From an uncultured Bacteroidales bacterium (lineage in GTDB: Bacteria; Bacteroidota; Bacteroidia; Bacteroidales; Bacteroidaceae), in NCBI GenBank assembly GCA_902801325.1, contig CADCHQ010000014.1, positions 1 through 64,000 on the forward strand: 64,000 nucleotides of DNA, written 5' to 3'. Positions 31,958-41,385 of this stretch are shown one piece after another. The first letter of the stretch is position 1. The number at the start of each line of letters is the position of its first letter. The notes below the pieces were generated by a model. That model searched no databases, had not been told where the DNA came from, and worked only from the letters and a program-made list of their open reading frames with translations. The position numbers and the translations under genes are program-made.

Positions 31958-32521
31958 TTACTCTTTCGGTTCGAATTTTATCAGTTGATTGATGTGGTTT
32001 CTGATTACGAGCGAGTCGCCGTCGAGCCATTCGATGTTCATCGTGTCGAGTCGGTTGACGATGCCCACTTCCTGCTTCTGCTGACTGCTCAGCACGATTT
32101 TTCCGTTCCAGATTGTCCACCCGTCGTATGGCTCAGTCTCGGCTTTCTTCCACACTTCGTCCAGTTGAGTCGCGTTTATGGCCGTGAGCATTGTCTCGCC
32201 TCCAGACGCCAGGGTGATGGCAAAGTGGTCTTTGTAGTTGCGGATGTCGCCCAGCAGTCGTCCGTCCTCGCCAGTGTAGGGATCAGAGCGGTATATTTCC
32301 AGCGTATCGCCAGCGTCTGTGATGAATTCGAGAGCTGACATACCGCTGTCCTCGCCCAGGTGTCCCCAGATGGTGGAGTCGGGTAGGGCGGTCACGGGCT
32401 GTTCCACTACGATGGTGTCTTGTCCTTCGCCCTCTTCCGTTTCGCCCTGCTTCCACCAGTCCTTACAACTCGTGAGCAGCAGCACGCTCAATCCCATTAA
32501 TAATAAGGTATAATGTTTCAT
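31958..32521 (-). CDS. Hypothetical lipoprotein
   Basis: A 187-residue protein with a lipoprotein signal ending LLLTSC and an Asp/Glu/Trp-rich segment after the Cys (KDWWKQGETEEGEG). The remainder looks like a beta-rich domain (LEFITDAGDTLEIYRSDPYTG, VIRNHINQLIKF) found in Bacteroidales surface lipoproteins. No function recognised. ATG 32521 was chosen because the longer form adds residues ahead of the signal peptide. Confidence 0.8.
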   Translation of the reverse strand: MKHYTLLLMGLSVLLLTSCKDWWKQGETEEGEGQDTIVVEQPVTALPDSTIWGHLGEDSGMSALEFITDAGDTLEIYRSDPYTGEDGRLLGDIRNYKDHFAITLASGGETMLTAINATQLDEVWKKAETEPYDGWTIWNGKIVLSSQQKQEVGIVNRLDTMNIEWLDGDSLVIRNHINQLIKFEPKE

Positions 32522-32591
32522 AACCATTACATTTGCCCACAAAGGTACAAAAAGATTAGGGATTAGGGATTAAGGATTAAGGATTTTTTTG

Positions 32592-32599
32592 TACTTTTG
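32592..32599 (+). promoter_or_regulatory. Promoter -7 element of the CaCA antiporter gene
   Basis: TACTTTTG, 19 bp before the ATG at 32619. It rules out an upstream in-frame start at 32589. Confidence 0.55.
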
Positions 32600-32618
32600 C
32601 AGTCAAATCCGAGAGAAT

Positions 32619-33584
32619 ATGGAAATGCTACTTGATATTTTAGGAGTTGTCTTTGGTCTTGTCCTCATTATAAAAGGTGCCGACACGATGGTCGAAGGTT
32701 CATCCGACCTGGCACGTAAGTTTCGTATCAGCGAGGCCGTGATAGGTCTTACTGTCGTGGCCTTTGGCACCAGTCTGCCCGAGTTCGTGGTCAGTTTCTT
32801 CTCAGCCTTGAAGGGTAGTGGCGACATGTCGGTTGGAAACATCATGGGCAGCAACATTTTCAATTCTCTAGTCATCCTCGGAGCCTCTTCTTTGGTAAGT
32901 GCCATCCCCGTTGGTCGCAGGGCTTTGAAAATCGATATTCCCCTTAGTTTCGTTGCCGCTCTGGTTTGTTGTCTCCTATGCTTCGATACTTACGTTTGGC
33001 ATAAGAGCCAGAACACGCTTTCGCGCTACGACGCGCTCATTTTCTGCTTCTGCTTTGCCCTGTTCATGTACTACAACTATCGCCTTGCCAAGCGCGATAA
33101 AGAAGGCATGAGAGTCGAGGAAGTGAAGGACAGCACGTGGCTCATCCTTTTCAAGATCGTGGTCGGCATTGCCCTGCTGGTTGTGGGTGGACGAGTCCTC
33201 ATCAATTCCGCGTCGGACATCGCCTATGAGTTTGGCATCAGCGAAGCCGTCATTGGTCTTACCATCCTGGCAGGTGGCACCTCTGCTCCTGAGTTGGCAA
33301 CCAGTGTGGTTGCAGCCCTCAAAGGTCGTCACGATATGGCTGTGGGAAATGTTGTCGGCAGCAACGTCTTCAATGTCTTCTTCGTCCTTGGTACAGCAGG
33401 TCTCATCCGTCCCCTGCAGGTCGATGGCATTCAACCTCTCGACATCCTGATGTTCCTCGGCGGACCACTTCTCCTTTGGCTCTTTGCTTTGCTTTTCCGT
33501 CGCATCACTCGTTGGATGGGCGTCATCATGCTCCTTGCCTATCTCGCTTATCTAGCGATGCTTATTCGCATGGTGACCCAATAA
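32619..33584 (+). CDS. CaCA-family calcium/sodium antiporter
   Basis: A 321-residue inner-membrane protein with about ten helices in two inverted repeats. The two alpha repeats are visible: [11 protein letters not shown] with [10 protein letters not shown], and [11 protein letters not shown] with [10 protein letters not shown]. Members (YrbG type) exchange Ca2+ or K+ for Na+. Substrate is inferred from family only. It is monocistronic; a hairpin of the repeat family lies just after its stop. Confidence 0.93.
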   Translation: MEMLLDILGVVFGLVLIIKGADTMVEGSSDLARKFRISEAVIGLTVVAFGTSLPEFVVSFFSALKGSGDMSVGNIMGSNIFNSLVILGASSLVSAIPVGRRALKIDIPLSFVAALVCCLLCFDTYVWHKSQNTLSRYDALIFCFCFALFMYYNYRLAKRDKEGMRVEEVKDSTWLILFKIVVGIALLVVGGRVLINSASDIAYEFGISEAVIGLTILAGGTSAPELATSVVAALKGRHDMAVGNVVGSNVFNVFFVLGTAGLIRPLQVDGIQPLDILMFLGGPLLLWLFALLFRRITRWMGVIMLLAYLAYLAMLIRMVTQ

Positions 33585-33598
33585 TGCCCCATCTTGGC

Positions 33599-33617
33599 CT
33601 TCCCTTTGAGGGAAGGT
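33599..33617 (+). repeat. GC-palindrome hairpin after the antiporter gene
   Basis: CCTTCCC/GGGAAGG hairpin followed by TAGGGAAATTC; a degenerate right-type unit with no T-run, so terminator function is doubtful. Confidence 0.6.
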
Positions 33618-33698
33618 AGGGAAATTCAAAATTCTTTTCCCTATGTTAAGCGACGTAGGTAGATGATTGCGTGATATTATTCAATAACCACTAACCAT

Positions 33699-34112
33699 TC
33701 ATTTAACAAGTAAGGTGATCTTCCCCGGAATCTTCACGAGTTTCTTGTTCACCACCTTTTTCACGACCACGCCGTTCTGCAGTTCCATGAGGTAGGTGGA
33801 ATCGTTCTGCCACGTTAGCAGGATGGCTTGCGTCTCGCTTCCCTGGTCGTTCGACAGGCGCAGGGTAGCCTCCTTGTCGTTCTTGATCTGGAACGAAGTC
33901 ACCATCCATGTACCATACACACCCTTTCCCGCCAGATATCCGTTCATGGGGCCAAATAGTTCCATTCCAGGTACGTCGATGCTCTCCTCATACAGGTCCA
34001 GTTTCAGGTCCACCTGTTCTTCCTTGTTCGTCAGTTGCAACTTCCACGGTTCGCCTGCCCGAAGTACAATCGAGAGCAGTAAAACTAGACTCAGTAACGC
34101 TCTATTCTTCAT
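33699..34112 (-). CDS. Exported hypothetical protein
   Basis: A 137-residue protein with a signal peptide (MKNRALLSLVLLLSIVLRAG). The mature part is beta-rich and acidic/basic mixed (WKLQLTNKEEQVDLKLDLYE, GTWMVTSFQIKNDKEATLRL), like the small periplasmic proteins of unknown function common in Bacteroidales. No family recognised. No partner gene next to it. Confidence 0.75.
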   Translation of the reverse strand: MKNRALLSLVLLLSIVLRAGEPWKLQLTNKEEQVDLKLDLYEESIDVPGMELFGPMNGYLAGKGVYGTWMVTSFQIKNDKEATLRLSNDQGSETQAILLTWQNDSTYLMELQNGVVVKKVVNKKLVKIPGKITLLVK

Positions 34113-34348
34113 AAAACTCGAATTTCGAGGTAAAATTACGAATAAGATAATAATCTACCAAAAAAGAGAGTAAAAATCGTCTAAGTCTGCGATTTTGTCC
34201 TGCGGAACTTGCGTCTGGAGTTTCAGGTTTTCGGTCGAAAAACTTCGGGCGTCGCGACTCATTCCCTCGGAGGTTCCTCCCTCGAACCACAATACAAAGT
34301 TACGACTTTTGCGTGGGTTATGCAAGAAAAAACGTGGAGGGCAACCGA

Positions 34349-34382
34349 ACGGGCAACAAAACACCCTCTTTTTGTTGCCCGT
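34349..34382 (+). repeat. Perfect 13-bp hairpin
   Basis: ACGGGCAACAAAA and its exact complement around an 8-nt loop. On either strand it resembles a terminator stem, but no gene ends here. Confidence 0.8.
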
Positions 34383-34544
34383 TTACTCGCCGAGGGCGTA
34401 TGTCCCCTGTAATATGGCGCCCAACGGCCGCGCTTCCCCGTCTGGCTGCCCAAAAGCATTCGTTTCGACAAGTTCCTGTAACATTGCCAAGTTGCTACGA
34501 TGACTTTGTCCTGATTTCCGTAAACGTTTGAGCGTCAGTGTGTT

Positions 34545-34672
34545 GCATTTGTTGTATTTGCAATAAGGAAAATTTAGTATGGCCCCCTTATATATTATAT
34601 ATATCAATAGACATAATTATAATATAGGGCTTCTTTACTCATTTTTTTCTTATTGCAAATGCAACTTTGCAA
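34545..34672 (+). repeat. 125-bp imperfect palindrome (MITE-like)
   Basis: Left arm ATTTGCAATAAGGAAAA and right arm TTTTCTTATTGCAAAT are inverted copies, and the similarity continues inward over about 50 bp (CCCTTATATATTAT versus ATAATATAGGG). The centre is AT-rich. The size and symmetry are like a miniature inverted-repeat element; no target duplication was identified. Confidence 0.7.
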
Positions 34673-34689
34673 CATTTTGTAGTGCTTAG

Positions 34690-34755
34690 GGTCCTTAAGG
34701 TCATTAAAGTCTTTAAGGTCATTAAAGTCTTTAAGGTCTTAAAAGTCTTTAAGGT
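34690..34755 (+). repeat. 18-bp tandem repeat (TTAAGGTCATTAAAGTCT)
   Basis: About three and a half copies; the last is diverged. Confidence 0.8.
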
Positions 34756-34822
34756 CAGCCTAACGGGCAACAAAAACTCTTCCGAATAGTTGCCCAAGTG
34801 GTTGCCCGAGGGCGAAAATAAA

Positions 34823-34853
34823 TTGGCATTCTTGGCGTTTTCCCTTACCTTTG
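34823..34853 (+). promoter_or_regulatory. Orphan promoter in the gene-free region
   Basis: TTG at 34823-34825, 20 bp, TACCTTTG at 34846-34853. The predicted transcript from about 34860 meets only a 9-codon frame (MKCLTKFTA), so it would be a small RNA or a long leader to the glycogen synthase gene. Confidence 0.5.
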
Positions 34854-35089
34854 CCCTCAGATTCCAGTCGCGACGGAACGAGAGAGAATAGAATGAAATG
34901 TTTAACCAAATTTACAGCGTAAAGTCATTTGCTCCATCTTATTACGCAAGCGTTTGCCTCTGTCGCTACGCCCCCAATGCTAACGCCTAACTTGCATTGC
35001 CTGACGTCGCCGAGCGAGTGAAGCCTACGACGCCAGTTGATTTACATCAAGAATTTTGAGGTGCCGGTTGCAATCAATGGCTGATAAAG

Positions 35090-35119
35090 TTGGTGGTTAA
35101 CATTTTTTCACTATCTTTG
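35090..35119 (+). promoter_or_regulatory. Promoter of the glycogen synthase gene
   Basis: TTG at 35090-35092, 19 bp, TATCTTTG at 35112-35119; start near 35126, 17 bp before the ATG. The sequence TTTCACTATCTTTG is shared with the thrS promoter region. Confidence 0.65.
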
Positions 35120-35142
35120 CGCCCAAAATAAGATGCATCTTA

Positions 35143-36843
35143 ATGGAGAATGAGAAGATAGTCCCAACTTTTATATTCGAAGCGAGTTGGGAAGTCTGCA
35201 ATAAAGTTGGGGGGATTTACACCGTACTTTCCACAAGAGCCAAGACCTTGCAAGACCGTTTGCAGGACAGGGTTGTCTTCATTGGTCCCGATTTCTGGCG
35301 TGGAAAGGAGAATTCTCTCTTCGAAGAAGACCACTCGATGTGGCAAGCCTGGGTCAAGAAGGCTCAGCGCGAAGGCGTGAACGTAAGAGTAGGCCGTTGG
35401 AACATTCCCGGTCGCCCATGTGTCGTCCTCGTTGATTTCACTCCCTATTTCAAGGCAAAAGACCAAATCTATGGCGAGGCTTGGGCCGACTATGGAGTGG
35501 AATCGCTGCATGCCTATGGCGATTACGACGAGGCTTCGATGTTTTCCTATGCCTCTGGGCGTGTGGTAGAAAGCTACTATAATTATTACCTGCGTAAGCG
35601 CGAGGAACGCGTGGTGTTCCAGGCTCATGAGTGGATGACAGGTCTGGGTGCCCTGTATGTGAAGAAGCATGTTCCTGCTGTGGCCACCATCTTCACAACA
35701 CACGCCACAAGCATAGGGCGCAGTATTGCAGGTAACAACAAACCCCTCTACGACTACCTTTATGCTTATAACGGCAACCAAATGGCTGGTGAACTGAATA
35801 TGGAGGCTAAGCATTCGATAGAGCGCCAGACAGCTCATAATGTCGATTGTTTCACCACGGTCAGTGACGTTACGGCTAAGGAATGTGAAGAATTGTTAGA
35901 TAAGCGTTGCGACGCTATCCTGATGAACGGATTTGAAAACGATTTCGTGCCTGTAGGTTCGTCGTTCACAGCCCAGCGCAAGCGTGCTCGTCAGTGTCTG
36001 CTGCGTGTGGCTAACGCGCTCATTGGAGAGGATTTCCCCGAAGACACGCTCATTCTGGCCACAAGCGGTCGGTATGAGTTCAAGAACAAGGGTATCGACG
36101 TGTTCCTGGAAGCCTTGCATCGACTCGACTGGCAAGCGGAACTCAAACGTCCCGTACTTGCCTTCATCGAGGTGCCTGCATGGGTGGCAGGTCCACGACT
36201 CGACCTCCAGCAGCGCCTTGCTCAATCTGTCAATGGTCAATCGTCAATGGTCAATGGCCAATGTTCACCATTCGACACACCTCTGCCCATGCCCTTCATC
36301 ACTCACAACCTGAACGACTCAGGCAACGATAAGGTGCTGGGTAGTATGCGATGGTTCAACAAGTCGAACCGTCCCGACGAACGTGTGAAAATCATCTTTG
36401 TTCCCTGTTATCTCGATGGTAAGGACGGCATTTTCGACATGTCGTACTACGACCTTCTCATTGGCAACGACCTCACCGTCTATGCCTCTTACTACGAACC
36501 TTGGGGCTATACGCCACTGGAGAGTGTTGCCTTCCACGTTCCCACAGTTACTACCAGCCTTTCGGGCTTTGGTATGTGGGCAAACAAGGTGAAGGGCGAG
36601 AGTCATCTGGCCGATGGGGTAGAGGTGATCAACCGTAATGATTACAACTATGGCGAGGTGGCCGACGGAATCGTCAAAGCCATTCTTGAATATGCTAACT
36701 GGGATGTTGACCAAGTTAAAGCGGCTCGCCGAAATGCCGCAAATCTGGCGCAGAAAGCGCTGTGGAAGCATTTCATCCAGTACTACGACGAAGCCTACGA
36801 CATAGCTTTGCAGAAGGCTGAACTTCGAAAGGAAAGGATGTAG
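35143..36843 (+). CDS. Glycogen synthase, GT3 type
   Basis: A 566-residue glycosyltransferase resembling the eukaryote-type (GT3) synthases used by Bacteroidales. The start FIFEASWEVCNKVGGIYTVLS matches the GT3 nucleotide-binding motif, and the C-terminal YYEPWGYTPLESVAFHVPTV carries the E-x7-E-like catalytic pattern. It extends alpha-1,4-glucan from a nucleotide sugar in the cytoplasm. A tract of repeated TCAATGGTCAAT at 36229-36263 is translated as VNGQSSMVNGQ before FDTPLPMPFITHNL, at a spot likely to be a surface loop. The next gene encodes alpha-glucan phosphorylase, giving a synthesis-breakdown pair. Confidence 0.92.
   Translation: MENEKIVPTFIFEASWEVCNKVGGIYTVLSTRAKTLQDRLQDRVVFIGPDFWRGKENSLFEEDHSMWQAWVKKAQREGVNVRVGRWNIPGRPCVVLVDFTPYFKAKDQIYGEAWADYGVESLHAYGDYDEASMFSYASGRVVESYYNYYLRKREERVVFQAHEWMTGLGALYVKKHVPAVATIFTTHATSIGRSIAGNNKPLYDYLYAYNGNQMAGELNMEAKHSIERQTAHNVDCFTTVSDVTAKECEELLDKRCDAILMNGFENDFVPVGSSFTAQRKRARQCLLRVANALIGEDFPEDTLILATSGRYEFKNKGIDVFLEALHRLDWQAELKRPVLAFIEVPAWVAGPRLDLQQRLAQSVNGQSSMVNGQCSPFDTPLPMPFITHNLNDSGNDKVLGSMRWFNKSNRPDERVKIIFVPCYLDGKDGIFDMSYYDLLIGNDLTVYASYYEPWGYTPLESVAFHVPTVTTSLSGFGMWANKVKGESHLADGVEVINRNDYNYGEVADGIVKAILEYANWDVDQVKAARRNAANLAQKALWKHFIQYYDEAYDIALQKAELRKERM
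36229..36263 (+). repeat. TCAATGGTCAAT-type repeat inside the glycogen synthase gene
   Basis: Three tandem units of GTCAATGGTCAAT sequence in frame within the gene. The same short repeat is intergenic near 25146 and recurs, as GTCAATTGTCAAT, in the signal peptide of the GH125 gene. Confidence 0.75.
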
Positions 36844-36885
36844 GAAATGAATGTTAGAATTTACTAAACTCTATATATTAATAAT

Positions 36886-39447
36886 ATGAAAATTAAAGCA
36901 AGCAACGTCAATCAGGCAAACTTCCGCTCCATCAGCGTCCGGAGCAATGTCCCCGAGAAACTGAAGAAGATGGAGGAACTGGCCCACAACATGTGGTGGG
37001 CATGGAACCACGACGCACGCAGTCTGTTCCGCAACATTGACGAGAAACTTTTTGATGAGTGCAACGGCAATCCCGTTCTCATGCTTGAGCGCCTCAGTTA
37101 TGAGAAGATGAACCAACTGGTGGAGGACAAGGCGGTCCTGAAGAAGATGGATGATGTTTATGCCCAATTCCGTGCCTACATGGACGTGAAGCCCGACAAG
37201 AAGCGCGCCTCCGTGGCTTATCTCTGTATGGAATATGGTCTGAATCAGGTGCTCAAGATTTACTCTGGTGGTCTTGGTATTCTGGCTGGCGACTATCTGA
37301 AAGAGGCCAGTGACTCCAATGTCGATATGGTTGCTGTCGGTTTCCTCTATCGTTATGGTTATTTCACGCAGACCCTCTCGATGGACGGTCAGCAGATTGC
37401 CAACTACGAGGCTCAGAACTTTGGCAGTCTCCCCATCGAGCAACAGCACAATGAGGACGGCACTCCCATGGTTATCGATGTGCCCTATATGGACTATTAC
37501 GTTCATGCCTTTGTTTGGCGTGTCAACGTTGGCCGTATCAAGCTCTATCTGCTCGATACCGACAACGATTTGAATTCCGACTACGACCGTCCTATCACTC
37601 ACGCCCTCTATGGTGGTGACTGGGAAAACCGCTTGAAGCAGGAGATTCTGCTTGGTATCGGTGGTGTGCTTACACTGAAGAAACTGGGCATCAAGAAGGA
37701 TGTTTACCATTGCAACGAGGGTCATGCTGCCCTGTGTAATGTGCAGCGTCTGGTTGACCTCGTCAAGGAGGGTATGACCTTCACCCAGGCTATGGAACTG
37801 GTTCGAGCCTCTTCGCTCTACACAGTTCACACTCCCGTTCCTGCTGGTCACGACTATTTCGACGAGGGCCTCTTCTCGAAGTACATGCGCGGTTATGCCG
37901 ACTTACTAGGTATAACTTGGGACGAGTTCATCGGCATGGGTCGCATGAATCCTGATGACCACTCAGAGCGCTTCTGCATGTCCACCTTCGCTTGCAACAC
38001 CTCGCAGGAGGTCAATGGCGTTAGCTGGCTCCATGGTGAGGTGTCGAAGAAGATGTTCTCCGGCATCTGGCCTGGCTACTATCCCGAGGAAAACCACGTG
38101 GGCTATGTCACCAACGGCGTACACTTCCCCACATGGTGTGCCAACGAGTGGCGTAAGCTCTATCGCAAGCACTTTGACGAGAAACATCTTGCGGACCAGT
38201 CGAACGAGCGCATATGGGAAGCCATTTATAATGTCAGCGACGAAGAGATTTGGGACACCCGCATGCAGCTTAAGAACAAGCTCACCGACTACATTCGCGA
38301 GCAGTTCCGCGACTCTTGGCTCAAGAACCAGGGTGACCCCTCGCGCGTTGTCTCTCTCATGGAGAAGATTAACCCCAACGCCCTGCTCATCGGTTTTGGA
38401 CGTCGCTTTGCCACCTACAAGCGTGCCCACCTCCTGTTCACCGACCTCGATCGTTTGGCCAAGATAGTCAACAATCCCAACTATCCTGTGCAGTTCCTTT
38501 ACACCGGTAAGGCACACCCCGCAGACGGTGCCGGTCAGGGACTCATCAAGCGCATCTATGAAATCAGCCAGCGTCCCGAGTTCCTGGGCAAGATTATCTT
38601 CCTTGAGAACTACGATATGCAGCTGGCTCGTCGCCTTGTTTCAGGCGTAGACATCTGGATGAATACCCCCACGCGTCCCCTCGAGGCCAGCGGTACCAGT
38701 GGCGAGAAGGCCTTGATGAATGGTGTTGTCAACCTCTCTGTGCTTGACGGCTGGTGGCTCGAAGGCTATCGCGAAGGTGCCGGATGGGCACTCACAGAGA
38801 AGCGCACCTATCAGAACCAGGCCTATCAGGACCAGCTCGATGCAGCTACAATCTACTCGCTGCTCGAGAATGAAATCATGCCTCTCTACTATGCCCGCAA
38901 CAAGAAGGGCTATTCCACGGGCTGGATTCAGGTTATCAAGAATTCTATCGCTCGCATTGCGCCTCACTACACTATGAAGCGTCAGCTCGATGACTACTAC
39001 TCGAAGTTCTACAACAAACTGCGCGACCGCTCCAACCTCCTTCGCAAGGATGGTTGTCAGTTGGCCAAGGAGATTGCAGCTTGGAAGGAGAGCGTTGCCG
39101 AGCGTTGGGACCAAATTCGCGTTGTGAGTGCCGACAAGCCTGAAGCTCTCATTCAGGGGCTGCCCATGGCAGGTCAGAAGTACAACATTCGTATTGTCAT
39201 AGACGAAGCTGGACTTGAGGACGCCATCGGACTTGAACTCGTCACCCTCAGCACCGACAAGGACGGCGTTGACCACATCTACAGCGTCGAGCCTTTCAAG
39301 GTCACTGGCCATCAGGGCAACGAGTACACCTTCGAGCTCCAGCATATGCTCAACAATGCTGGCTCCTTCAAGGTAGGCTATCGTATGTTCCCCAAGAACG
39401 ACCTCTTGCCACACCGTCAGGACTTCTGCTACGTTCGTTGGTTGTAA
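36886..39447 (+). CDS. glgP: Alpha-glucan phosphorylase
   Basis: An 853-residue GT35 enzyme of the shorter, bacterial type with the N-terminal [19 protein letters not shown] segment. It releases glucose 1-phosphate from glycogen or maltodextrin. The PLP-binding lysine is expected at K608 in [14 protein letters not shown], where classic phosphorylases have [18 protein letters not shown] and [12 protein letters not shown] are family motifs. It is 42 bp after the glycogen synthase gene and followed by a strong terminator, so a two-gene operon. Confidence 0.93.
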   Translation: MKIKASNVNQANFRSISVRSNVPEKLKKMEELAHNMWWAWNHDARSLFRNIDEKLFDECNGNPVLMLERLSYEKMNQLVEDKAVLKKMDDVYAQFRAYMDVKPDKKRASVAYLCMEYGLNQVLKIYSGGLGILAGDYLKEASDSNVDMVAVGFLYRYGYFTQTLSMDGQQIANYEAQNFGSLPIEQQHNEDGTPMVIDVPYMDYYVHAFVWRVNVGRIKLYLLDTDNDLNSDYDRPITHALYGGDWENRLKQEILLGIGGVLTLKKLGIKKDVYHCNEGHAALCNVQRLVDLVKEGMTFTQAMELVRASSLYTVHTPVPAGHDYFDEGLFSKYMRGYADLLGITWDEFIGMGRMNPDDHSERFCMSTFACNTSQEVNGVSWLHGEVSKKMFSGIWPGYYPEENHVGYVTNGVHFPTWCANEWRKLYRKHFDEKHLADQSNERIWEAIYNVSDEEIWDTRMQLKNKLTDYIREQFRDSWLKNQGDPSRVVSLMEKINPNALLIGFGRRFATYKRAHLLFTDLDRLAKIVNNPNYPVQFLYTGKAHPADGAGQGLIKRIYEISQRPEFLGKIIFLENYDMQLARRLVSGVDIWMNTPTRPLEASGTSGEKALMNGVVNLSVLDGWWLEGYREGAGWALTEKRTYQNQAYQDQLDAATIYSLLENEIMPLYYARNKKGYSTGWIQVIKNSIARIAPHYTMKRQLDDYYSKFYNKLRDRSNLLRKDGCQLAKEIAAWKESVAERWDQIRVVSADKPEALIQGLPMAGQKYNIRIVIDEAGLEDAIGLELVTLSTDKDGVDHIYSVEPFKVTGHQGNEYTFELQHMLNNAGSFKVGYRMFPKNDLLPHRQDFCYVRWL

Positions 39448-39476
39448 TAGACTCTAAGCACATAGAGATAAGAAAA

Positions 39477-39509
39477 GAGAGGCACCTCGCAAATGTGCCT
39501 CTCTTTTTG
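39477..39509 (+). terminator. Terminator of the glycogen operon
   Basis: A perfect 9-bp stem GAGAGGCAC/GTGCCTCTC and TTTTT. Confidence 0.9.
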
Positions 39510-39544
39510 TTTATGATTTCGATTAAGATTAGTCGAAAATGGAA

Positions 39545-40477
39545 TTAAATCAGATACTGGTCAGAGATGCTCTCGTTGTTCTGCACGCGAGAGATGGTTG
39601 ATGCTATCAGTTCGGCCACACTGATTTGCTTAACTTTGTCGCAAGTGCCGCGATAAGGAATGCTGTCTGTGAAGACCATTTCTACAAGAGGACTCTTCGC
39701 AATTCTTTCGTCAGCAGGGTTGCTCATGATGCAATGGCTGGCGATAGCTCGAACAGAAGCGGCCCCGTTTTCAATCATGAGTTCTGCTGCTTTCGTGATG
39801 GTTCCAGCGGTGTCAACTATATCATCGAGTAAAATCACGTTTGCATCCTGAACGTCTCCGATGACCTGCATGTGGGCAACTTCGTTGGGACGACGGCGCG
39901 TCTTGTTGCAGAGCACAAGCGGACAGTTGAGGTACTTACTGTATGTGGAAGCACGCTTTGAACCACCTACGTCGGGAGTAGCAATTACAAGATTGTCGAG
40001 ATTGAGGCTCTGGATGTATGGAAGCATAACCGAGGAGGCATAGAGATGGTCGACGGGAATGTCGAAGAATCCCTGTTCTTGATCGGCGTGAAGGTCCATT
40101 GTGATGACGCGATGAACGCCTGCAACGCTCAGCATGTCTGCTACAAGTTTGGCTCCTATGCTTACGCGAGGTTTGTCCTTACGGTCTTGACGTGCCCAGC
40201 CGAAATATGGAATGACTGCATTGATGGTGCGTGCAGAGGCTCGCTTAGCCGCATCGATCATGAGCAATAACTCCATGAGATTGTCGGAGTTGGGGAAGGT
40301 GGACTGGACAAGATAGATGTCGCGTCCACGAATGCTCTCTTCATAGGATACAGAGAACTCACCATCGGCAAAGCGGGTGATTACAAGGTTGCCGAGTGGG
40401 CAATCGAGGGCTGCACAGATTTTCTCAGCGAGATAATGAGTGCGTGTGCCGCTGAAGACCAGAAATCGTTTTTCCAT
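39545..40477 (-). CDS. prs: Ribose-phosphate pyrophosphokinase
   Basis: A 310-residue PRPP synthase, needed for nucleotide, His and Trp synthesis. Motifs: FADGEFSVSYEESIRG, YFGWARQDRKDKPR (ATP loop), TMDLHADQEQGFF and the PRPP loop VILLDDIVDTAGT. Full length. It lies 41 bp after the thiE-like gene on the same strand, possibly co-transcribed. Confidence 0.96.
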   Translation of the reverse strand: MEKRFLVFSGTRTHYLAEKICAALDCPLGNLVITRFADGEFSVSYEESIRGRDIYLVQSTFPNSDNLMELLLMIDAAKRASARTINAVIPYFGWARQDRKDKPRVSIGAKLVADMLSVAGVHRVITMDLHADQEQGFFDIPVDHLYASSVMLPYIQSLNLDNLVIATPDVGGSKRASTYSKYLNCPLVLCNKTRRRPNEVAHMQVIGDVQDANVILLDDIVDTAGTITKAAELMIENGAASVRAIASHCIMSNPADERIAKSPLVEMVFTDSIPYRGTCDKVKQISVAELIASTISRVQNNESISDQYLI

Positions 40478-40518
40478 ATTGAGGTTATGGGTTAGATGTT
40501 GTATGTTATTGGAAACTT

Positions 40519-41127
40519 TTATTCTGTTATTTGCCTGAGTTTGCGGAAGTGGGCAATGAGGTCCTTATAGTCGTAGCCACGATGTATGTTGAAACGACGC
40601 CATAAATCGCCACGAATAACTACGCCTCCGAATCCATACTGACGTATTTGAGGAATGTTTTCGAGCGAAATGCCTCCTTGGGCCATTACATGGCGGTCGA
40701 TGATGCCTTGCCGAGTAGCCAGAGCTAGGTCGTCGGCCGTAAAGCGCGAGACGTAGTTGGGTTCAGAAATGCTGTCATAGACGTTCTTTAGGATGACATA
40801 TTTCGATTTAGGCTTGAGTTCCTTTACTTCATCGAGCGTGTAACACGTGCGACTCATCATGTCGTGATAGTCGGGTGGGGGTGTAGGATTGTGGTGACTG
40901 AGGTGAATGCCCATCAATCCAAATTCTTCCTTCAGGTAGAAATGGTCGTGAACGACAATGCGCTTGTGGTATCTTTCGGGAAGGAGAGTGAGCAGTCGCT
41001 CGCAGAAAACTGGCTCGCTATTCGGCTTGCGAAGGTGCAGAATATCGAGACCTTCCTCGAAAAGCGTGGAGAGAATCTTATCCTCTTCAATGAAGAAATC
41101 GGGAGATGTCAGTAGTATCAGTTTCAT
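40519..41127 (-). CDS. ThiE/TenI-like TIM-barrel protein
   Basis: A 202-residue protein of the thiamine phosphate synthase/TenI superfamily: LDILHLRKPN, IVVHDHFYL, GIHLSHHNP, and the phosphate-binding end MAQGGISLENIPQI with FGGVVIRGDLW. Several ThiE residues differ (HLRKPN for QLRxK, ILKNVYDS for the usual TxVF phosphate loop), as in many stand-alone Bacteroidota homologues, so thiamine synthesis is uncertain. No thi genes are nearby. Confidence 0.8.
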   Translation of the reverse strand: MKLILLTSPDFFIEEDKILSTLFEEGLDILHLRKPNSEPVFCERLLTLLPERYHKRIVVHDHFYLKEEFGLMGIHLSHHNPTPPPDYHDMMSRTCYTLDEVKELKPKSKYVILKNVYDSISEPNYVSRFTADDLALATRQGIIDRHVMAQGGISLENIPQIRQYGFGGVVIRGDLWRRFNIHRGYDYKDLIAHFRKLRQITE

Positions 41128-41148
41128 TCTATCCGATTATTTTCTCCA

Positions 41149-41156
41149 CAAAGATA
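41149..41156 (-). promoter_or_regulatory. Promoter -7 element of the thiE-like gene
   Basis: TATCTTTG on the minus strand, 21 bp before the ATG at 41127. Confidence 0.6.
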
Positions 41157-41220
41157 CGAATAAGCGAGCGGAATACCAAAAAAAGAGAAAGAAAAAATGA
41201 AAGAAAAAAGATCCTTGATT

Positions 41221-41370
41221 TTGAACCTATATTCGATTGCCTTTGAACCTATATTCGATTGTCTTCGAACAAGTATTCGAGTCGCTTCGAACCTATGTTC
41301 GATGACTATAAGACCTAAGGGCTTCCGCGATAAGGCCTAAGGGCTTCCGCGATAAGGCATAGGGGTTATT
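41221..41370 (+). repeat. 22-bp tandem array with CCTAAGGGCTTCCGCGATAAGG module
   Basis: Four units with a period of 22 bp of the type TTCGAACCTATGTTCGAT, then two tandem copies of CCTAAGGGCTTCCGCGATAAGG. Same family as at 21561, 53474 and 60511. It lies between two minus-strand genes. Confidence 0.85.
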
Positions 41371-41385
41371 TGCAGGGAGATTAAT

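Larger units (their letters stand above)
34113..35110. other. About 1 kb without a convincing gene
   Basis: Only short overlapping frames exist, none with a recognisable family. The region contains a strong GGGCAACAAAA hairpin (34349-34382) and a related GGGCAAC copy near 34765, a 125-bp imperfect palindrome (34545-34672), an 18-bp tandem repeat (34690-34755), an orphan promoter (34823-34853) and a copy of the 43-bp repeat (34930-34965). A minus-strand frame at 34383-34607 (KRLRKSGQSHRSNLAMLQEL) might be a gene relic. It resembles the residue of one or more decayed elements. Confidence 0.6.

Noticed and set aside
34383..34607. Minus-strand 74-codon frame as a real gene
   Set aside because: No family, promoter or operon partner; it runs through the strongly palindromic region and is at best a relic.
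36229..36263. Frameshift or assembly error in the glycogen synthase gene
   Set aside because: The repeat tract keeps the frame and the flanking protein is conserved on both sides, so it is a translated insertion.
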